Assembly: GCA_039028935.1 (NCBI GenBank)
Contig: JBCCHD010000006.1
Span: forward strand, 78,019 to 142,018
DNA from: Pseudomonadota bacterium
GTDB taxonomy: Bacteria > Pseudomonadota > Gammaproteobacteria > Steroidobacterales > SZUA-146
Direction: 5' to 3'
Length of the DNA stretch: 64,000 nt
The notes beneath the pieces were generated by a model, which was not told the origin of the DNA, made no database searches, and saw only the letters and a program-made list of their open reading frames with translations. This document shows, piece by piece, positions 9,495 to 18,872 of this stretch. The translations under genes were made by a program, and so were the position numbers. How positions within the stretch are numbered: the stretch's first letter is position 1; every line of letters starts with the position of its first letter.

Positions 9495-10334
9495 TTGATC
9501 CATTCGCACCACTCCCCCTCCCTACATCGTGTACCGGCATCGACCGCACCCGCGCGACCGGATTTGGCGCAGTCCGACCGGCGCGCAGCGTCTGCACTAC
9601 GCGCCAACACGCTGGATGCGTCCGCACCAGCACCCTCAATCGCGCTGAATAGGACCGACCACACGACTGAACCGGTACCTGTCGAATCCGTTGAACAACG
9701 ACCACCGCAGACCGCCGCCAACGGCGTCCATTCCGCCGAATCCCACAGCGCGCCAGCCGACGACTCGGCAGCGACAGACGCCCAACTCAGCGAGGCTGAA
9801 GAGAAAACACTGCGTGAGTTGCAAGAACGCGATCGTGAGGTGCGTGCGCACGAGCAGGCCCATCTCGCCGCCGCGGGCAGTTTGGCCATTGGCGGGGCGA
9901 GATATACTTATGAACGCGGGCCTGATCAACGGTTGTATGCGGTCGGCGGGGAGGTCCAGATTGACACCTCCGAGGTAAAAGGGGATCCCCAGGCAACACT
10001 TCGCAAAGCACAGACCGTACGTCGCGCGGCGCTGGCACCGGCCAATCCATCCGCACAAGATCGACAGGTCGCCGCCGAGGCCGCGCGCATGGCCGCCGAG
10101 GCCCAAGCGGATATCGCGCAAGAGGCGTCTCCCGCGACGGCCGAATCGTCCTCAAGTTCCGTGTCCGAAAACGCGCCCTCCTCCGCCGGTCAGGCGATCG
10201 AACCGCTGCACTGTGCCGCCTGCGGCGGGCGTCATGCCGATTCTGCGCACGCTGGCCTGACGGCCTATCACGACAACACAAACCTCCACTCAGAATCGGT
10301 TGGAACCAGCACGTCGATCGAATACAAAGCCTGA
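9495..10334 (+). CDS. SprA-related putative metalloprotease
   Basis: The 279-residue product has a disordered N-terminus (about 1-95, rich in Ala, Pro, Ser and His). It then has the SprA-related block with an HExxH-type site, HEQAH at 119-123, followed by [20 protein letters not shown] and a helical Ala-rich segment ([21 protein letters not shown]). The HExxH motif suggests zinc peptidase activity, but this family is not well characterised. The start is a TTG with a weak ribosome site and is uncertain. A Cys/His cluster ([16 protein letters not shown]) sits near residues 236-251. It follows flgN by 184 bp. A link to flagella is inferred only from position. Confidence 0.75.
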   Translation: MIHSHHSPSLHRVPASTAPARPDLAQSDRRAASALRANTLDASAPAPSIALNRTDHTTEPVPVESVEQRPPQTAANGVHSAESHSAPADDSAATDAQLSEAEEKTLRELQERDREVRAHEQAHLAAAGSLAIGGARYTYERGPDQRLYAVGGEVQIDTSEVKGDPQATLRKAQTVRRAALAPANPSAQDRQVAAEAARMAAEAQADIAQEASPATAESSSSSVSENAPSSAGQAIEPLHCAACGGRHADSAHAGLTAYHDNTNLHSESVGTSTSIEYKA

Positions 10335-10447
10335 GCAAGCCGCTGGGTCCCGCCAGTGGAAACCACGCCGCCGATCCGGCCAATACACCGACGTGTCGTC
10401 ATAGTCTTAGCGGGTGATGCCCCGGTGCATGGGCACGAGAATGGGCG

Positions 10448-10474
10448 TGACCGATGCCGGGCCGGCATCGGTCA
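10448..10474. repeat. Perfect 13-bp inverted repeat, possible terminator
   Basis: TGACCGATGCCGG and its exact reverse complement are separated by a single G. RNA from either strand would form a strong GC-rich hairpin. A T-rich run follows only about 24 nt later, so it is not a classical intrinsic terminator. It lies 113 bp after the SprA-like gene and could end that transcript or act as a protein-binding palindrome. Confidence 0.5.
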
Positions 10475-10575
10475 AGCGATGCGAACGATTATCATCATTT
10501 TTTATCGAAAATTTCAACTTATATGATTGTTTTCAATAGTTATTTACTGTTTCAAGCGCCCGTTCTTCGACGCAC

Positions 10576-10595
10576 TTGCATTCGAAGTACATTTT
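10576..10595 (+). promoter_or_regulatory. Candidate LacI-family operator A (TonB receptor)
   Basis: The 20-mer TTGCATTCGAAGTACATTTT occurs here, 76 bp before the receptor ATG, and again without mismatch on the minus strand at 17691-17710. Its first 11 bases also form part of the palindrome at 25800-25815. The central CG inside TTCGAA is typical of LacI-family operators. The regulator encoded at 23462-24505 is the obvious candidate, but binding is inferred. Confidence 0.7.
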
Positions 10596-10671
10596 GCCGC
10601 ACACTCTCAGTATCGAGGCAGTATTATGTCCGATTTACCGCACAGACCATTTTGTCCTTGGGGGAATTCCA

Positions 10672-13119
10672 ATGAGTCAGTTTTTTGTACGAAAAGAGTC
10701 GCTGAAGTCTCTTTTTCTCGGGATTGTCGGCGGCAGTGTGTTCTTCACACCGCTCGCATCAGCCCAGCTTGAGGAGGTGCTGGTGACCGCCGAAAAGCGC
10801 GAGGAAAGCCTTCAGGATGTGTCGCTCTCGGTGACCGCGCTAAACGAAGAAGCGTTGGCGTTTGGCGGGATCGAGGACGTATCACGCCTGGAATTACTCG
10901 TTCCGGGTCTCAATTACGCGTTCGCCGGTAACGACGCGAAATTTAATGTCCGCGGCGCGAACTCGACCAACACCTTTGGTGACAATAGCTCGATCGTCGG
11001 CGCTTTTGTCGACGGTGTGTATAAGGCCCGCGCCTCACAGCAAACCCGCGCATTTTTCGACGTCGCAAGCGTTGAATTTCTACGTGGACCTCAGGGCACG
11101 CTGTATGGCCGCAATACCTTTGCTGGGGCGCTGAACGTGTACACCAATGCGCCAGACTTCGACGGGTATGCCGGCAACATCAAAATTAGCCGAGAGGCAT
11201 TCGACCGATTCCGCGGCGAAGGCGCACTTAATGTGCCGGTCAATGACCAATTCGCTCTGCGCTTTGCCGGTTTTTTTGATAAGAGCGATGGCCAGATTCG
11301 AAACACGGCCGGACCGGACATTGGTGCACAAGATGACAAGGGCATGCGGGTTTCGGCGCTGTGGCGTCCCACGGACAACCTCGAAGTGATCGCTCGATAC
11401 ACGCGTGTATCCGAAGACGGAAACGAAGCCGGTTTGTTTGGCTACACATTCCTGTGCCGAAACGAAACATCAGACGGTCTCACCGACCCATTCGGTACGG
11501 TGCGAAACTGCACAAACCCAGTACGCGGCTCGGGTGGCCGAGGTGTGGCGGCAAACGGCCCTAACGGCGACCCTTGGACGATTCAACAAGACTATGTTCG
11601 CCCGGTGGTGCTCGACGATGACGAATTTGCGCTCACCGTCAATTATGATCTGGATCGATTCTCCATCAAGTCGATCACGTCGTTTAACGATTTTAAGAAC
11701 GACATTAACTTTGACTTTGATTTCAGCCCTACGCCGAACTCAAATGGCGGCTACCTCGAAGAGTCCGAAGGCTTCTCGCAGGAATTCGTATTGACGTCCA
11801 ACTCGGACGGCCCCTTGCAGTGGACAGCTGGTGCTTACTATTCCGACCTTGAGGACTACAGCAGCTTCTACATTTACCAGCAGACGCAGCGCGACGACTC
11901 AACGCGACCGACGGTGACTAACTCAGAAGGAACGTTCACTGTTCTGCAGGGAACCGACATCGTGTCGGATGCCACCGTGCTAGGCGGCTTCTTTGCCAAC
12001 TCAGTCATCATCGACACCGAGTACTTTGGTATCTTTTCCCAACTCGAGTACTCGGTTAACGATCGGGTTCGCTTGATCGGTGGATTGCGTTACAACGATG
12101 AGTCTAAGCGCGCTTCGTGCGGCGGCTCCAACTTTACAGGCGACACGAACGGCGACGGCACCGTTGACCGCGTGGTGAACGTGGCGCCGGGCGTTGCGGG
12201 TTCTTCTCCACTCGTGCTGCCGAGTAACGCCATCGACGTCTTCACGTACAACTGCGGGGCCTCAGACGCGGTGACCAGCGATCAGGTCAGTGGTCCAGAC
12301 TTTGACGGTGACTACGACAACGTGACCTGGCGAGCCGGTGTGGAGTACGACTGGCGAGACGACACGATGGTGTATGTGACTGGGTCTACCGGTTATCTGT
12401 CCGGGTCGGCAAGCACGTCAACGACCACTGACGAGCAGGAGTCACAAGTGATTGAGCTGGGTTTCCGCAGCCTTCTTGCAGGCAACACCTTGCAACTCAA
12501 TGGCGCCATGCATTTTACGGAGTACACGAACCTGCTAACACAGCGACAGCGTCTCGATGATTCCGGTCTGGTCGTGATCACCTTCTCCGATAATGGTGGT
12601 GACATCGAAGCTTGGGGTCTGGAATTTGATGCGATCTACGCGCCCAACGACGCATTGACCATCTCGGGCAACGTGGCGTTCCTCGACTCCGAGTTCGGTG
12701 TATACGGTCAAACGAACCCCTACCAACTGTATAATGGGCAAGTGCAAGGCTTCGTCGATCAGGCGGGTGAACGCACGCCTTGGTCACCGGAGTTTACCTT
12801 CGGCGGTAGCATCGCTTACCGCTACGACTTAGGCGATAAGGGATCGCTGACACCCTACCTGCAGACGTATGTGTCGGACGGCTACAACACATCAAACCTG
12901 TTGGCCACCGATCCCTCACACGATCAGGAGTCCTTCTCAAAAACAGATTTTCGTTTAATCTGGGACTCGCCAGATGGCAACTACTCAATCGAAGGATTTG
13001 TTGAGAACATCGAGGACGAAGCCGTGCTCGCGCGTGGCAACAACAATAGTGACGACGTTGTGCAAACTTCGTATCTGTATCCACGCAACTACGGCGTACG
13101 GGTTAAAGCCCGCTTCTGA
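10672..13119 (+). CDS. TonB-dependent outer-membrane receptor
   Basis: This is an outer-membrane beta-barrel receptor for active uptake powered by TonB. The 815-residue product has a signal peptide ending near LASAQ, then a TonB-box-like start (LEEVLVTAEKREESLQDV). A plug domain follows (LVPGLNYAFAGNDAKFNVRG, VEFLRGPQGTLYGRNTFAGA), then a long barrel ending in aromatic Phe (RNYGVRVKARF). ATG 10672 is chosen because GGGGAA precedes it and it begins the signal peptide. The substrate is unknown. The upstream operator shared with a catabolic cluster suggests it imports that pathway's substrate rather than iron. A strong terminator follows. Confidence 0.93.
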   Translation: MSQFFVRKESLKSLFLGIVGGSVFFTPLASAQLEEVLVTAEKREESLQDVSLSVTALNEEALAFGGIEDVSRLELLVPGLNYAFAGNDAKFNVRGANSTNTFGDNSSIVGAFVDGVYKARASQQTRAFFDVASVEFLRGPQGTLYGRNTFAGALNVYTNAPDFDGYAGNIKISREAFDRFRGEGALNVPVNDQFALRFAGFFDKSDGQIRNTAGPDIGAQDDKGMRVSALWRPTDNLEVIARYTRVSEDGNEAGLFGYTFLCRNETSDGLTDPFGTVRNCTNPVRGSGGRGVAANGPNGDPWTIQQDYVRPVVLDDDEFALTVNYDLDRFSIKSITSFNDFKNDINFDFDFSPTPNSNGGYLEESEGFSQEFVLTSNSDGPLQWTAGAYYSDLEDYSSFYIYQQTQRDDSTRPTVTNSEGTFTVLQGTDIVSDATVLGGFFANSVIIDTEYFGIFSQLEYSVNDRVRLIGGLRYNDESKRASCGGSNFTGDTNGDGTVDRVVNVAPGVAGSSPLVLPSNAIDVFTYNCGASDAVTSDQVSGPDFDGDYDNVTWRAGVEYDWRDDTMVYVTGSTGYLSGSASTSTTTDEQESQVIELGFRSLLAGNTLQLNGAMHFTEYTNLLTQRQRLDDSGLVVITFSDNGGDIEAWGLEFDAIYAPNDALTISGNVAFLDSEFGVYGQTNPYQLYNGQVQGFVDQAGERTPWSPEFTFGGSIAYRYDLGDKGSLTPYLQTYVSDGYNTSNLLATDPSHDQESFSKTDFRLIWDSPDGNYSIEGFVENIEDEAVLARGNNNSDDVVQTSYLYPRNYGVRVKARF

Positions 13120-13146
13120 TTCGCCATGCGGTTTGGACTTTCGTTT

Positions 13147-13171
13147 AAAGGGACCTTCGGGTCCCTTTTTT
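13147..13171 (+). terminator. Intrinsic terminator after the TonB receptor gene
   Basis: A 9-bp perfect stem (AAAGGGACC / GGTCCCTTT) closes a TTCG tetraloop and runs into six T residues. It lies 28 bp after the receptor stop and separates it from the sulfatase gene. Confidence 0.93.
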
Positions 13172-13262
13172 ATTGCGTAAGACACGGTGCTTACACATCA
13201 CAGTCCGGGCGAATTGCCTCGTTCTTATTGCCCTTCGGGGCACCGTCTTGGGAAGGCCGATT

Positions 13263-15503
13263 ATGAATCGACGTGACTTTTTAAAAACAACCGCTGCACT
13301 GACCGCTGGTGCATCACCGGAGGCGCTTGCCGATGCCACACAACGGTCGCGTGAACACCCGCAAGGCAAACATTGGGCGCCGCGGACTCTCAACCGCCGA
13401 CCCAATATTCTCATCGCGATCGTCGACGACGTAGGCTACAGCGATTTTGGTTGCTACGGATCTGAACTGCGCACGTCGTGCATTGATCAACTCGCCGAGG
13501 AAGGCACACGATTTAATAATTTTCATGTAACGGCAGTTTGCGCCCCAACGCGAGCTTGCCTGATGACCGGCCGCAATGCTCACGCGGTCGGCGTGGGCAA
13601 TATCGCTGAATGGGGACGTGATTTGCCCGGTTACAAAGGCTGGATTCGACAAGACGCGGCGACGTTGGCTGAGATGCTCAAACCGCTTGATTACACCACG
13701 CTAGCGATCGGCAAATGGCACTTATCGAGCATCGATGATCAAAACGCGACAGGGCCATTCGACCGCTGGCCCAATGGCCGGGGCTTCGATCGATGGTACG
13801 GTTTTCATGGCAACGCCATGGATCACTTCCATCCTGAGCTATTTGAAAACACAGTCGAAGTCCACCCGGAAAAAGGCGCGGACTATCACTTAAGCACCGA
13901 TCTGGTCGACCACGGCATACAATATCTACAAGATCATTTAATCGCCGCGCCTCAGAATCCATTTTTCATGTATATCGCTTTCGGCGCGTGTCATTTTCCG
14001 CTTCACGCCCCGCCCGCCTATATCGATCGTCATCGAGGAAAGTACGGCAAAGGCTGGGAAGCGCTCAGACGGTCGCGATACGCCCAGCAACAAGCGCTAG
14101 GTTTGCTTCCCAGCCACGCCTCCCTCGCGCCGTCCAATCCCAATGTGGGGCGCTGGGAGGCACTGTCGCCCGATGAGCGGCGTATTGCCGAGCGTGGGCA
14201 GGAAGTGTACGCCGCCATGCTGGAACACACCGACGACCAACTCAAGCGGATCATCGACTTTTTACGCGAGGAAGATCAACTCGACGACACTATTGTCCTG
14301 GTGCTGTCCGATAACGGCGCCGCTGTGTCTTCGCAGCCGCTTGGTACACTCGATCTTCGGCGCTCGGCCTACCTCGATAAGGAAACACCGGCCCATTTGA
14401 GCGCGCATCTTGATGCCTTTGGGACGGAGGACTCGCAGTGCATGTATGGACCGGGCTGGGCGCAGGCTAGCAACACGCCACTTCGTTGGTACAAGGGGGA
14501 TACCCACGGCGGTGGCACCCGATCGCCGCTCGTGATGCGTTGGCCCAACGGCAACGTGCCCGCTGATCGGATTGTTGGCCAATATCATCATGTGATTGAC
14601 GTTGTGCCCTCGTTGCTTGAGATGATCAACGCCATGCCGCCGGACCGGGTTAACGATGCAGCGGCTCTGCCTTTACAAGGCAGCAGTTTCGCCTACACGT
14701 TCGACCATCCCGACGCCGCAACGAACAAAACGGTGCAGTATTTTGAGACATCGGGCGATCGCGCGATTTGGGTCGACGGTTGGAAAGCTGTTGTCAAACA
14801 TCAGTTTGGCGAGTCCTTTGAAAACGACGTCTGGGAGCTCTTTCACGTTGACCACGATTTTTGCGAATTGAATGATCTTTCAAAAACGCACCCCGATCGG
14901 CTCGATGCACTCGTTAAAAAATGGTACGACGAGGCACAGCGCTACGACGTTTTGCCAATGAGCGACGATCTGCTTGGCATGTACAAAGCGGTGGTACCCG
15001 CCCCGCGCGCGCGACATGTCTTCTATCCCTCCATGACGCGACTCGATCGACTGAGCGCGCCAGACATCTTTAATTTTGACAGCACGCTCATCGCGGATGT
15101 GTCGCTAACGTCCGATCAAACGAGCGGTGTGTTGCTCGCCTCGGGTGATGGTTCAATCGGCTACGAATGGTTTCTGCAGCAAGGCTTTGTGTATTTTGTT
15201 TACGTCTATACGCGCGAACGCGTCGTCACGTATCGGTGGCCAACACGCATTGGAAAAGGTGATCACTTGATCGGTCTTCAACTGCACAAAACATCGACAC
15301 ACGCCGCGAGCGCCAAGGCGATCGTCGACGGTGCCGAGGTCGGCCAATTCGAGCTGCCCTCCATGTGGCCGATCTGGGCGCCGAATTCAGGTATCCGCTG
15401 CGGAGAAAATCGCGGTGCCCCGATTAGTAAAGCGTATGACGGCGATCTGATCTTCGAGGGGACCCTCAACCGCGTGATCGTGGATATCGGTCTCAACGGA
15501 TGA
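13263..15503 (+). CDS. Tat-exported sulfatase (arylsulfatase family)
   Basis: The 746-residue product starts with a twin-arginine signal (NRRDFLK), so it is probably exported folded. It has the sulfatase metal pocket (IAIVDDVGYSDFG; Asp55 and Asp56) and the signature CAPTRACLMTGRN. Cys93 there would be converted to formylglycine. Later conserved pieces are GKWHLS and VLVLSDNGA. It hydrolyses sulfate esters; the substrate is not evident. ATG 13263 is preferred to an upstream in-frame start because it begins the Tat signal. The length exceeds the usual 500-550 residues through an extra C-terminal region (about residues 560-746). Maturation needs a formylglycine-generating enzyme, which is not in the window. 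Confidence 0.9.
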   Translation: MNRRDFLKTTAALTAGASPEALADATQRSREHPQGKHWAPRTLNRRPNILIAIVDDVGYSDFGCYGSELRTSCIDQLAEEGTRFNNFHVTAVCAPTRACLMTGRNAHAVGVGNIAEWGRDLPGYKGWIRQDAATLAEMLKPLDYTTLAIGKWHLSSIDDQNATGPFDRWPNGRGFDRWYGFHGNAMDHFHPELFENTVEVHPEKGADYHLSTDLVDHGIQYLQDHLIAAPQNPFFMYIAFGACHFPLHAPPAYIDRHRGKYGKGWEALRRSRYAQQQALGLLPSHASLAPSNPNVGRWEALSPDERRIAERGQEVYAAMLEHTDDQLKRIIDFLREEDQLDDTIVLVLSDNGAAVSSQPLGTLDLRRSAYLDKETPAHLSAHLDAFGTEDSQCMYGPGWAQASNTPLRWYKGDTHGGGTRSPLVMRWPNGNVPADRIVGQYHHVIDVVPSLLEMINAMPPDRVNDAAALPLQGSSFAYTFDHPDAATNKTVQYFETSGDRAIWVDGWKAVVKHQFGESFENDVWELFHVDHDFCELNDLSKTHPDRLDALVKKWYDEAQRYDVLPMSDDLLGMYKAVVPAPRARHVFYPSMTRLDRLSAPDIFNFDSTLIADVSLTSDQTSGVLLASGDGSIGYEWFLQQGFVYFVYVYTRERVVTYRWPTRIGKGDHLIGLQLHKTSTHAASAKAIVDGAEVGQFELPSMWPIWAPNSGIRCGENRGAPISKAYDGDLIFEGTLNRVIVDIGLNG

Positions 15504-15512
15504 GCGGTTGAG

Positions 15513-16559
15513 TCAGTCGGGTATACGGTCGATTTCCCGACTGCGCGCGAGCACGTCCAAACCTTGCCCGTATAAGTAGTGCAAGAGGTCGATAAATACC
15601 CAGTTCTCAACGAGCTTGTCGCCCTCGCGACGATAAATATCAACCACGCGCATTTCGGCACGCGCGGCATTCGCGGTCATGCCCAAAAAACCGCCCCGAC
15701 TTGAATTGTGCAAGTTTGGCCAGCCAAACCAACCTGCATAGTTCCCCTCGGCAATGCGCGCCACATGGCCATTAAACACCTTATCGGCTAGGTTGCGGCG
15801 AAACGGGTACTGATGCTGTTTCTGGTAGCGAGTGATCGTGGTCGTCGCCCCGATACCGGTGGGTCCATACCAAATCATCTGTTCGTCCCACGTTTTGCGC
15901 AGAACATCGGGGGAACACTCGTCATCGCCCGTTTCATTTAATATCGACAGATCGCTCACCATACGCTCGGTCAGGGCAAGTGTACGGGCGCCTTCTGCAG
16001 GGTCTTGTGCCTCGAACAACAGACCATCATGCGTGCGAGGTCCTGGCTGAATGATGTGCGCACCCGTCGGCGGCGGCAGTGGATAACGACCGGCCTGCGC
16101 CATCACGCTAACCACGTCGATAAACAACGCCGTTTCGGCGATGCGATCGCCGTCAATGCGATGAAACTCGGCATACGGGATAAAGGTGAACTTGCCGGTG
16201 GGTGGGATACCCAACCAATGATCATCCATCAATCCTGTGAAGTGGCCCATGCTGCAGGTCCAAACCGTCGGCTCATCGCGTTGCTCGAGTTCGCCTTCGC
16301 TTATGCCCGCAAAAAATATGTCTTCACGACGCTGGTACGCGCGAAAAGACGAGCGCAACGGCGCCCAAAACGCCGCGATCGCGCTATCCACATTTGGTTG
16401 CTCGTAAAAAGGGTGTACGCCCCGCCAGCGGTAATCTACGCTGGCAACATCCGCCAACGCCGCGGCATAGTCGACGGCATGATCAAATGTTTCGATGTAC
16501 TGACGCACAATGCGTTTGCACGACTGCAGATCGCCGTCACGTTTATCCGTATTGGTCAT
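15513..16559 (-). CDS. Tandem SnoaL/NTF2-like fold protein
   Basis: The 348-residue product appears to contain two SnoaL-like polyketide-cyclase/NTF2-fold domains. The first spans about 10-150 (YRWRGVHPFYEQPNVDSAIAAFW, IPYAEFHRIDGDRIAETALFID). The second spans about 190-340 (DEQMIWYGPTGIGATTTITRYQ, VDIYRREGDKLVENWVFIDLLHY). Such domains bind small cyclic or hydrophobic molecules and may isomerise, hydrolyse or dehydrate them. The actual reaction is unknown. It lies 60 bp after the bicupin gene on the same strand, probably in one operon under operator B, and converges with the sulfatase gene. Confidence 0.78.
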   Translation of the reverse strand: MTNTDKRDGDLQSCKRIVRQYIETFDHAVDYAAALADVASVDYRWRGVHPFYEQPNVDSAIAAFWAPLRSSFRAYQRREDIFFAGISEGELEQRDEPTVWTCSMGHFTGLMDDHWLGIPPTGKFTFIPYAEFHRIDGDRIAETALFIDVVSVMAQAGRYPLPPPTGAHIIQPGPRTHDGLLFEAQDPAEGARTLALTERMVSDLSILNETGDDECSPDVLRKTWDEQMIWYGPTGIGATTTITRYQKQHQYPFRRNLADKVFNGHVARIAEGNYAGWFGWPNLHNSSRGGFLGMTANAARAEMRVVDIYRREGDKLVENWVFIDLLHYLYGQGLDVLARSREIDRIPD

Positions 16560-16619
16560 GGCAGAGTCACGATAGTGGCAAAGCAGTGTGTCAACACGCG
16601 TTAAACGCTTGGGTGCACA

Positions 16620-17660
16620 TTAGCGAACCGCGACATTCGCCTGATCGAGCCAGAGCGGCGCGACGGGCATATCGCCGCGGCGAACGACAAAGACACAGGC
16701 CGGTTGCGCATCCGATTCACGCAGACTGCGTACGGCACCGATCGGGGTGGTAAACGTATCCCCCTCGCGCAACACAAAACGCGCGTCATTGACACAGATC
16801 TCGACCTCCCCCTGATGCACAAACAACACTTCCTCTTCGGCTCGAGTGTGGGGAGGAATGCACGCGTGTGCCTGGAGAGACAGACGTCGAAACACAAAAC
16901 CGTGCGGCGTCGCGACCTCGCCTTCATCGATGTGCTCTGCCGCGTTGGCGGGCCCCAGTATGGGGGCCTCGGTAACCCCTTTGGCCCGCTGTGCGATGGC
17001 CGAATTGATCGACGCACGATAGTCATTTTGCCGAATAACACAACGCCGCATTTCGTCCGCGCTCATTCGACGCATCGCCGCCGCCTCGTCCGCGCTCGTC
17101 GGTGCGCACGCTCGGTCGTCGTGGGGAAGATCACCCTCTTCAACGGTATCGAATAGGCGCCCGCTTTCAAGCAACACCAGACCGTGATCCCGAGCTTGCT
17201 CGAAGACATAAGGCGCCCACGTAACGTGTCCAGGGTCGTCTCGGCCCAATATCGCGAATAAAAAGCCCGGCTCGTCCGATACACACTCAAACCCACGAAA
17301 CACATTAATCGGTATCGAGATTACCTCGCCTTCATGCAGCGTGATATCGCCATCGCTGCCGTCCTCGCCCCACATGAAGCGCCACGCACCCCGGTGGACC
17401 ATAAAGACCTCTTCCGAAACATGGCTGTGCTGGGAATTAATGCACCCTTTAGGCTGCCGAGCCGCGCCGATATTGAAGCCGTGAGGAATGCGAACGTGCA
17501 CATGCTGCCCAGGGTTCTCGGCTACGCCCGGACCAATGATCGTGAAATTTTCTTTTTGATCGCTGCCGGGCGTACGGGCATCGATAAACGCGGTGCGACA
17601 GGCGATTAGCTCGTCGTATCGCACCAGACGCTGCCGCAGCGTGTAGGCTAATGTTGTCAT
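16620..17660 (-). CDS. Bicupin protein
   Basis: The 346-residue product has two cupin domains. The N-terminal one (about 45-150) contains HSHVSEEVFMVHRG, giving His78, His80 and Glu84 as possible metal ligands. The C-terminal one (about 255-340) contains HTRAEEEVLFVHQG and lacks the second His. In both, the position of the usual distal His appears to be Arg or Phe, so the metal site is incomplete or altered. Gentisate-dioxygenase-like or sugar-isomerase-like roles are possible but not shown. ATG 17660 is chosen because upstream sequence is non-coding and AAGGA lies 11 nt away. It is divergent from the SnoaL-amidohydrolase-symporter operon and shares operator B. Confidence 0.82.
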   Translation of the reverse strand: MTTLAYTLRQRLVRYDELIACRTAFIDARTPGSDQKENFTIIGPGVAENPGQHVHVRIPHGFNIGAARQPKGCINSQHSHVSEEVFMVHRGAWRFMWGEDGSDGDITLHEGEVISIPINVFRGFECVSDEPGFLFAILGRDDPGHVTWAPYVFEQARDHGLVLLESGRLFDTVEEGDLPHDDRACAPTSADEAAAMRRMSADEMRRCVIRQNDYRASINSAIAQRAKGVTEAPILGPANAAEHIDEGEVATPHGFVFRRLSLQAHACIPPHTRAEEEVLFVHQGEVEICVNDARFVLREGDTFTTPIGAVRSLRESDAQPACVFVVRRGDMPVAPLWLDQANVAVR

Positions 17661-17690
17661 TTTTCGGTCAATTCCTTCTCGCCCTCGACT

Positions 17691-17710
17691 AAAATGTACT
17701 TCGAATGCAA
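17691..17710 (-). promoter_or_regulatory. Candidate LacI-family operator B (divergent bicupin/SnoaL promoters)
   Basis: On the minus strand this is TTGCATTCGAAGTACATTTT, identical over all 20 bases to the element at 10576-10595. It lies 30 bp before the bicupin ATG and 57 bp before the SnoaL ATG at 17768, so one bound repressor could control both directions. Confidence 0.72.
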
Positions 17711-17767
17711 TAATGACGCAACACCCATGAAGGGTAATTAGATTCCGTATAAAAATGAGTATGTTAC

Positions 17768-18871
17768 ATGGGCAATTCAACGCACCCTGTTAGCCGGGCC
17801 GCACTGGCCGATATCGGCGACCTGCTGTCGCCCTCGCCCAGCGGCCGTCGTATGCCCATGCCGGGTTTCGACGACGAATTTGTCGACATTGTCGATTACA
17901 TCATTCGAATCACGGATCGCATTTGGCACGAGCGGCGCATTGAACTCTGTCTCGACTACTACGCGGCCGATAGCGTCATCCACACGCTCGGTGGGGACAT
18001 AACGGGTGCCCAGACGGTTGTGGACAACACTCGAGACACGCTTCGCGCGTTTCCCGACCGAACGCTCGATGGAGACAACGTCATCTGGAGTAACCGTGGC
18101 GCGGCAGATGGCAGTAACGGCTACTACTCCTCCCACTTAATCACCAGCCGCATGACCAATGAAGGCGACACCGAATACGGCAAGGCAACCGGACGACGCG
18201 CACGCATCCGCACAATCGCAGATTGCGTGTGTGTGAACAATCAGGTGGTGGAAGAATGGCTCGCACGGGACAACGCGTCGCTGGTTATGCAATTAGGATT
18301 CGATCCTGATGACGTCGCTCACGCCCAGGCCCGGCATGATTGGGAAAGCGCATCGCCACTTTACAACACGCTTCAACAGTGGCGTGAGCAGCTGGTACCC
18401 CTTCCCCCTGCCACCCCGCCTGCTCCAGAAGAGTCACCGGCAGAGTTTGCTCGCGCGGTACTGGGCACGGTGTGGGCGCGCAATGATCAAGCCGTGTTGC
18501 CCGATGTCTATGACTTTCGCGTCGCCGCGCACATGACTGCCGGTCGCGATTTGTACGGCACACTCGAGTACGGTGAATATCTCGATGCCCTACATAACAG
18601 CCTGTCATCAGTTGCAATCAGCGTCGATCACGTTGCCGACATCCCCTATTTAGGCTCAGCACGGGACATCGCCGTGCGTTGGTCCCTGTCGGGCGTCCAT
18701 TCCGGCGATGGCTTGTTTGGCCGAGCGTCCGGTGCACCGATTTACTTGCTCGGCATGACCCACTGGCGGATCATCCGTGGACGGATCAAAGAGGAAACAA
18801 CCGTGTTTGACGAACTCGCACTTCGACGCCAGATTGCGCATCACCGTCTAAGATTCGAGGCGGGCAACTGA
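17768..18871 (+). CDS. SnoaL/NTF2-like fold protein
   Basis: The 367-residue product looks like two SnoaL-type domains. The first (about 30-180) includes IELCLDYYAADSVIHTLGG and a later NQVVEEWLARDNASLVMQLG. The second (about 210-360) includes GTVWARNDQAVLPDVYDFRV and MTHWRIIRGRIKEETTVFDEL. The fold suggests binding or chemistry on a small cyclic substrate. No clear ribosome site precedes ATG 17768, so the start is moderately certain. The amidohydrolase gene follows after one base, which indicates an operon with it and the symporter. It resembles the protein at 15513 in plan but is not an obvious close copy. Confidence 0.78.
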   Translation: MGNSTHPVSRAALADIGDLLSPSPSGRRMPMPGFDDEFVDIVDYIIRITDRIWHERRIELCLDYYAADSVIHTLGGDITGAQTVVDNTRDTLRAFPDRTLDGDNVIWSNRGAADGSNGYYSSHLITSRMTNEGDTEYGKATGRRARIRTIADCVCVNNQVVEEWLARDNASLVMQLGFDPDDVAHAQARHDWESASPLYNTLQQWREQLVPLPPATPPAPEESPAEFARAVLGTVWARNDQAVLPDVYDFRVAAHMTAGRDLYGTLEYGEYLDALHNSLSSVAISVDHVADIPYLGSARDIAVRWSLSGVHSGDGLFGRASGAPIYLLGMTHWRIIRGRIKEETTVFDELALRRQIAHHRLRFEAGN

Positions 18872-18872
18872 C

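Larger units (their letters stand above)
10335..10671. other. Intergenic region before the TonB receptor gene
   Basis: This 337-bp gap contains a perfect 13-bp inverted repeat at 10448-10474, then an AT-rich stretch (about 10490-10560), then the 20-bp candidate operator at 10576-10595. GGGGAA lies before the receptor ATG at 10672. No small gene was supported. A weak Fur-box-like stretch near 10482-10500 was noted and not annotated. Confidence 0.6.

Noticed and set aside
10482..10500. Fur-box-like sequence before the TonB receptor
   Set aside because: By eye it matches about 13 of 19 consensus positions in an AT-rich stretch. That is too weak, and the receptor has a better-supported operator at 10576.
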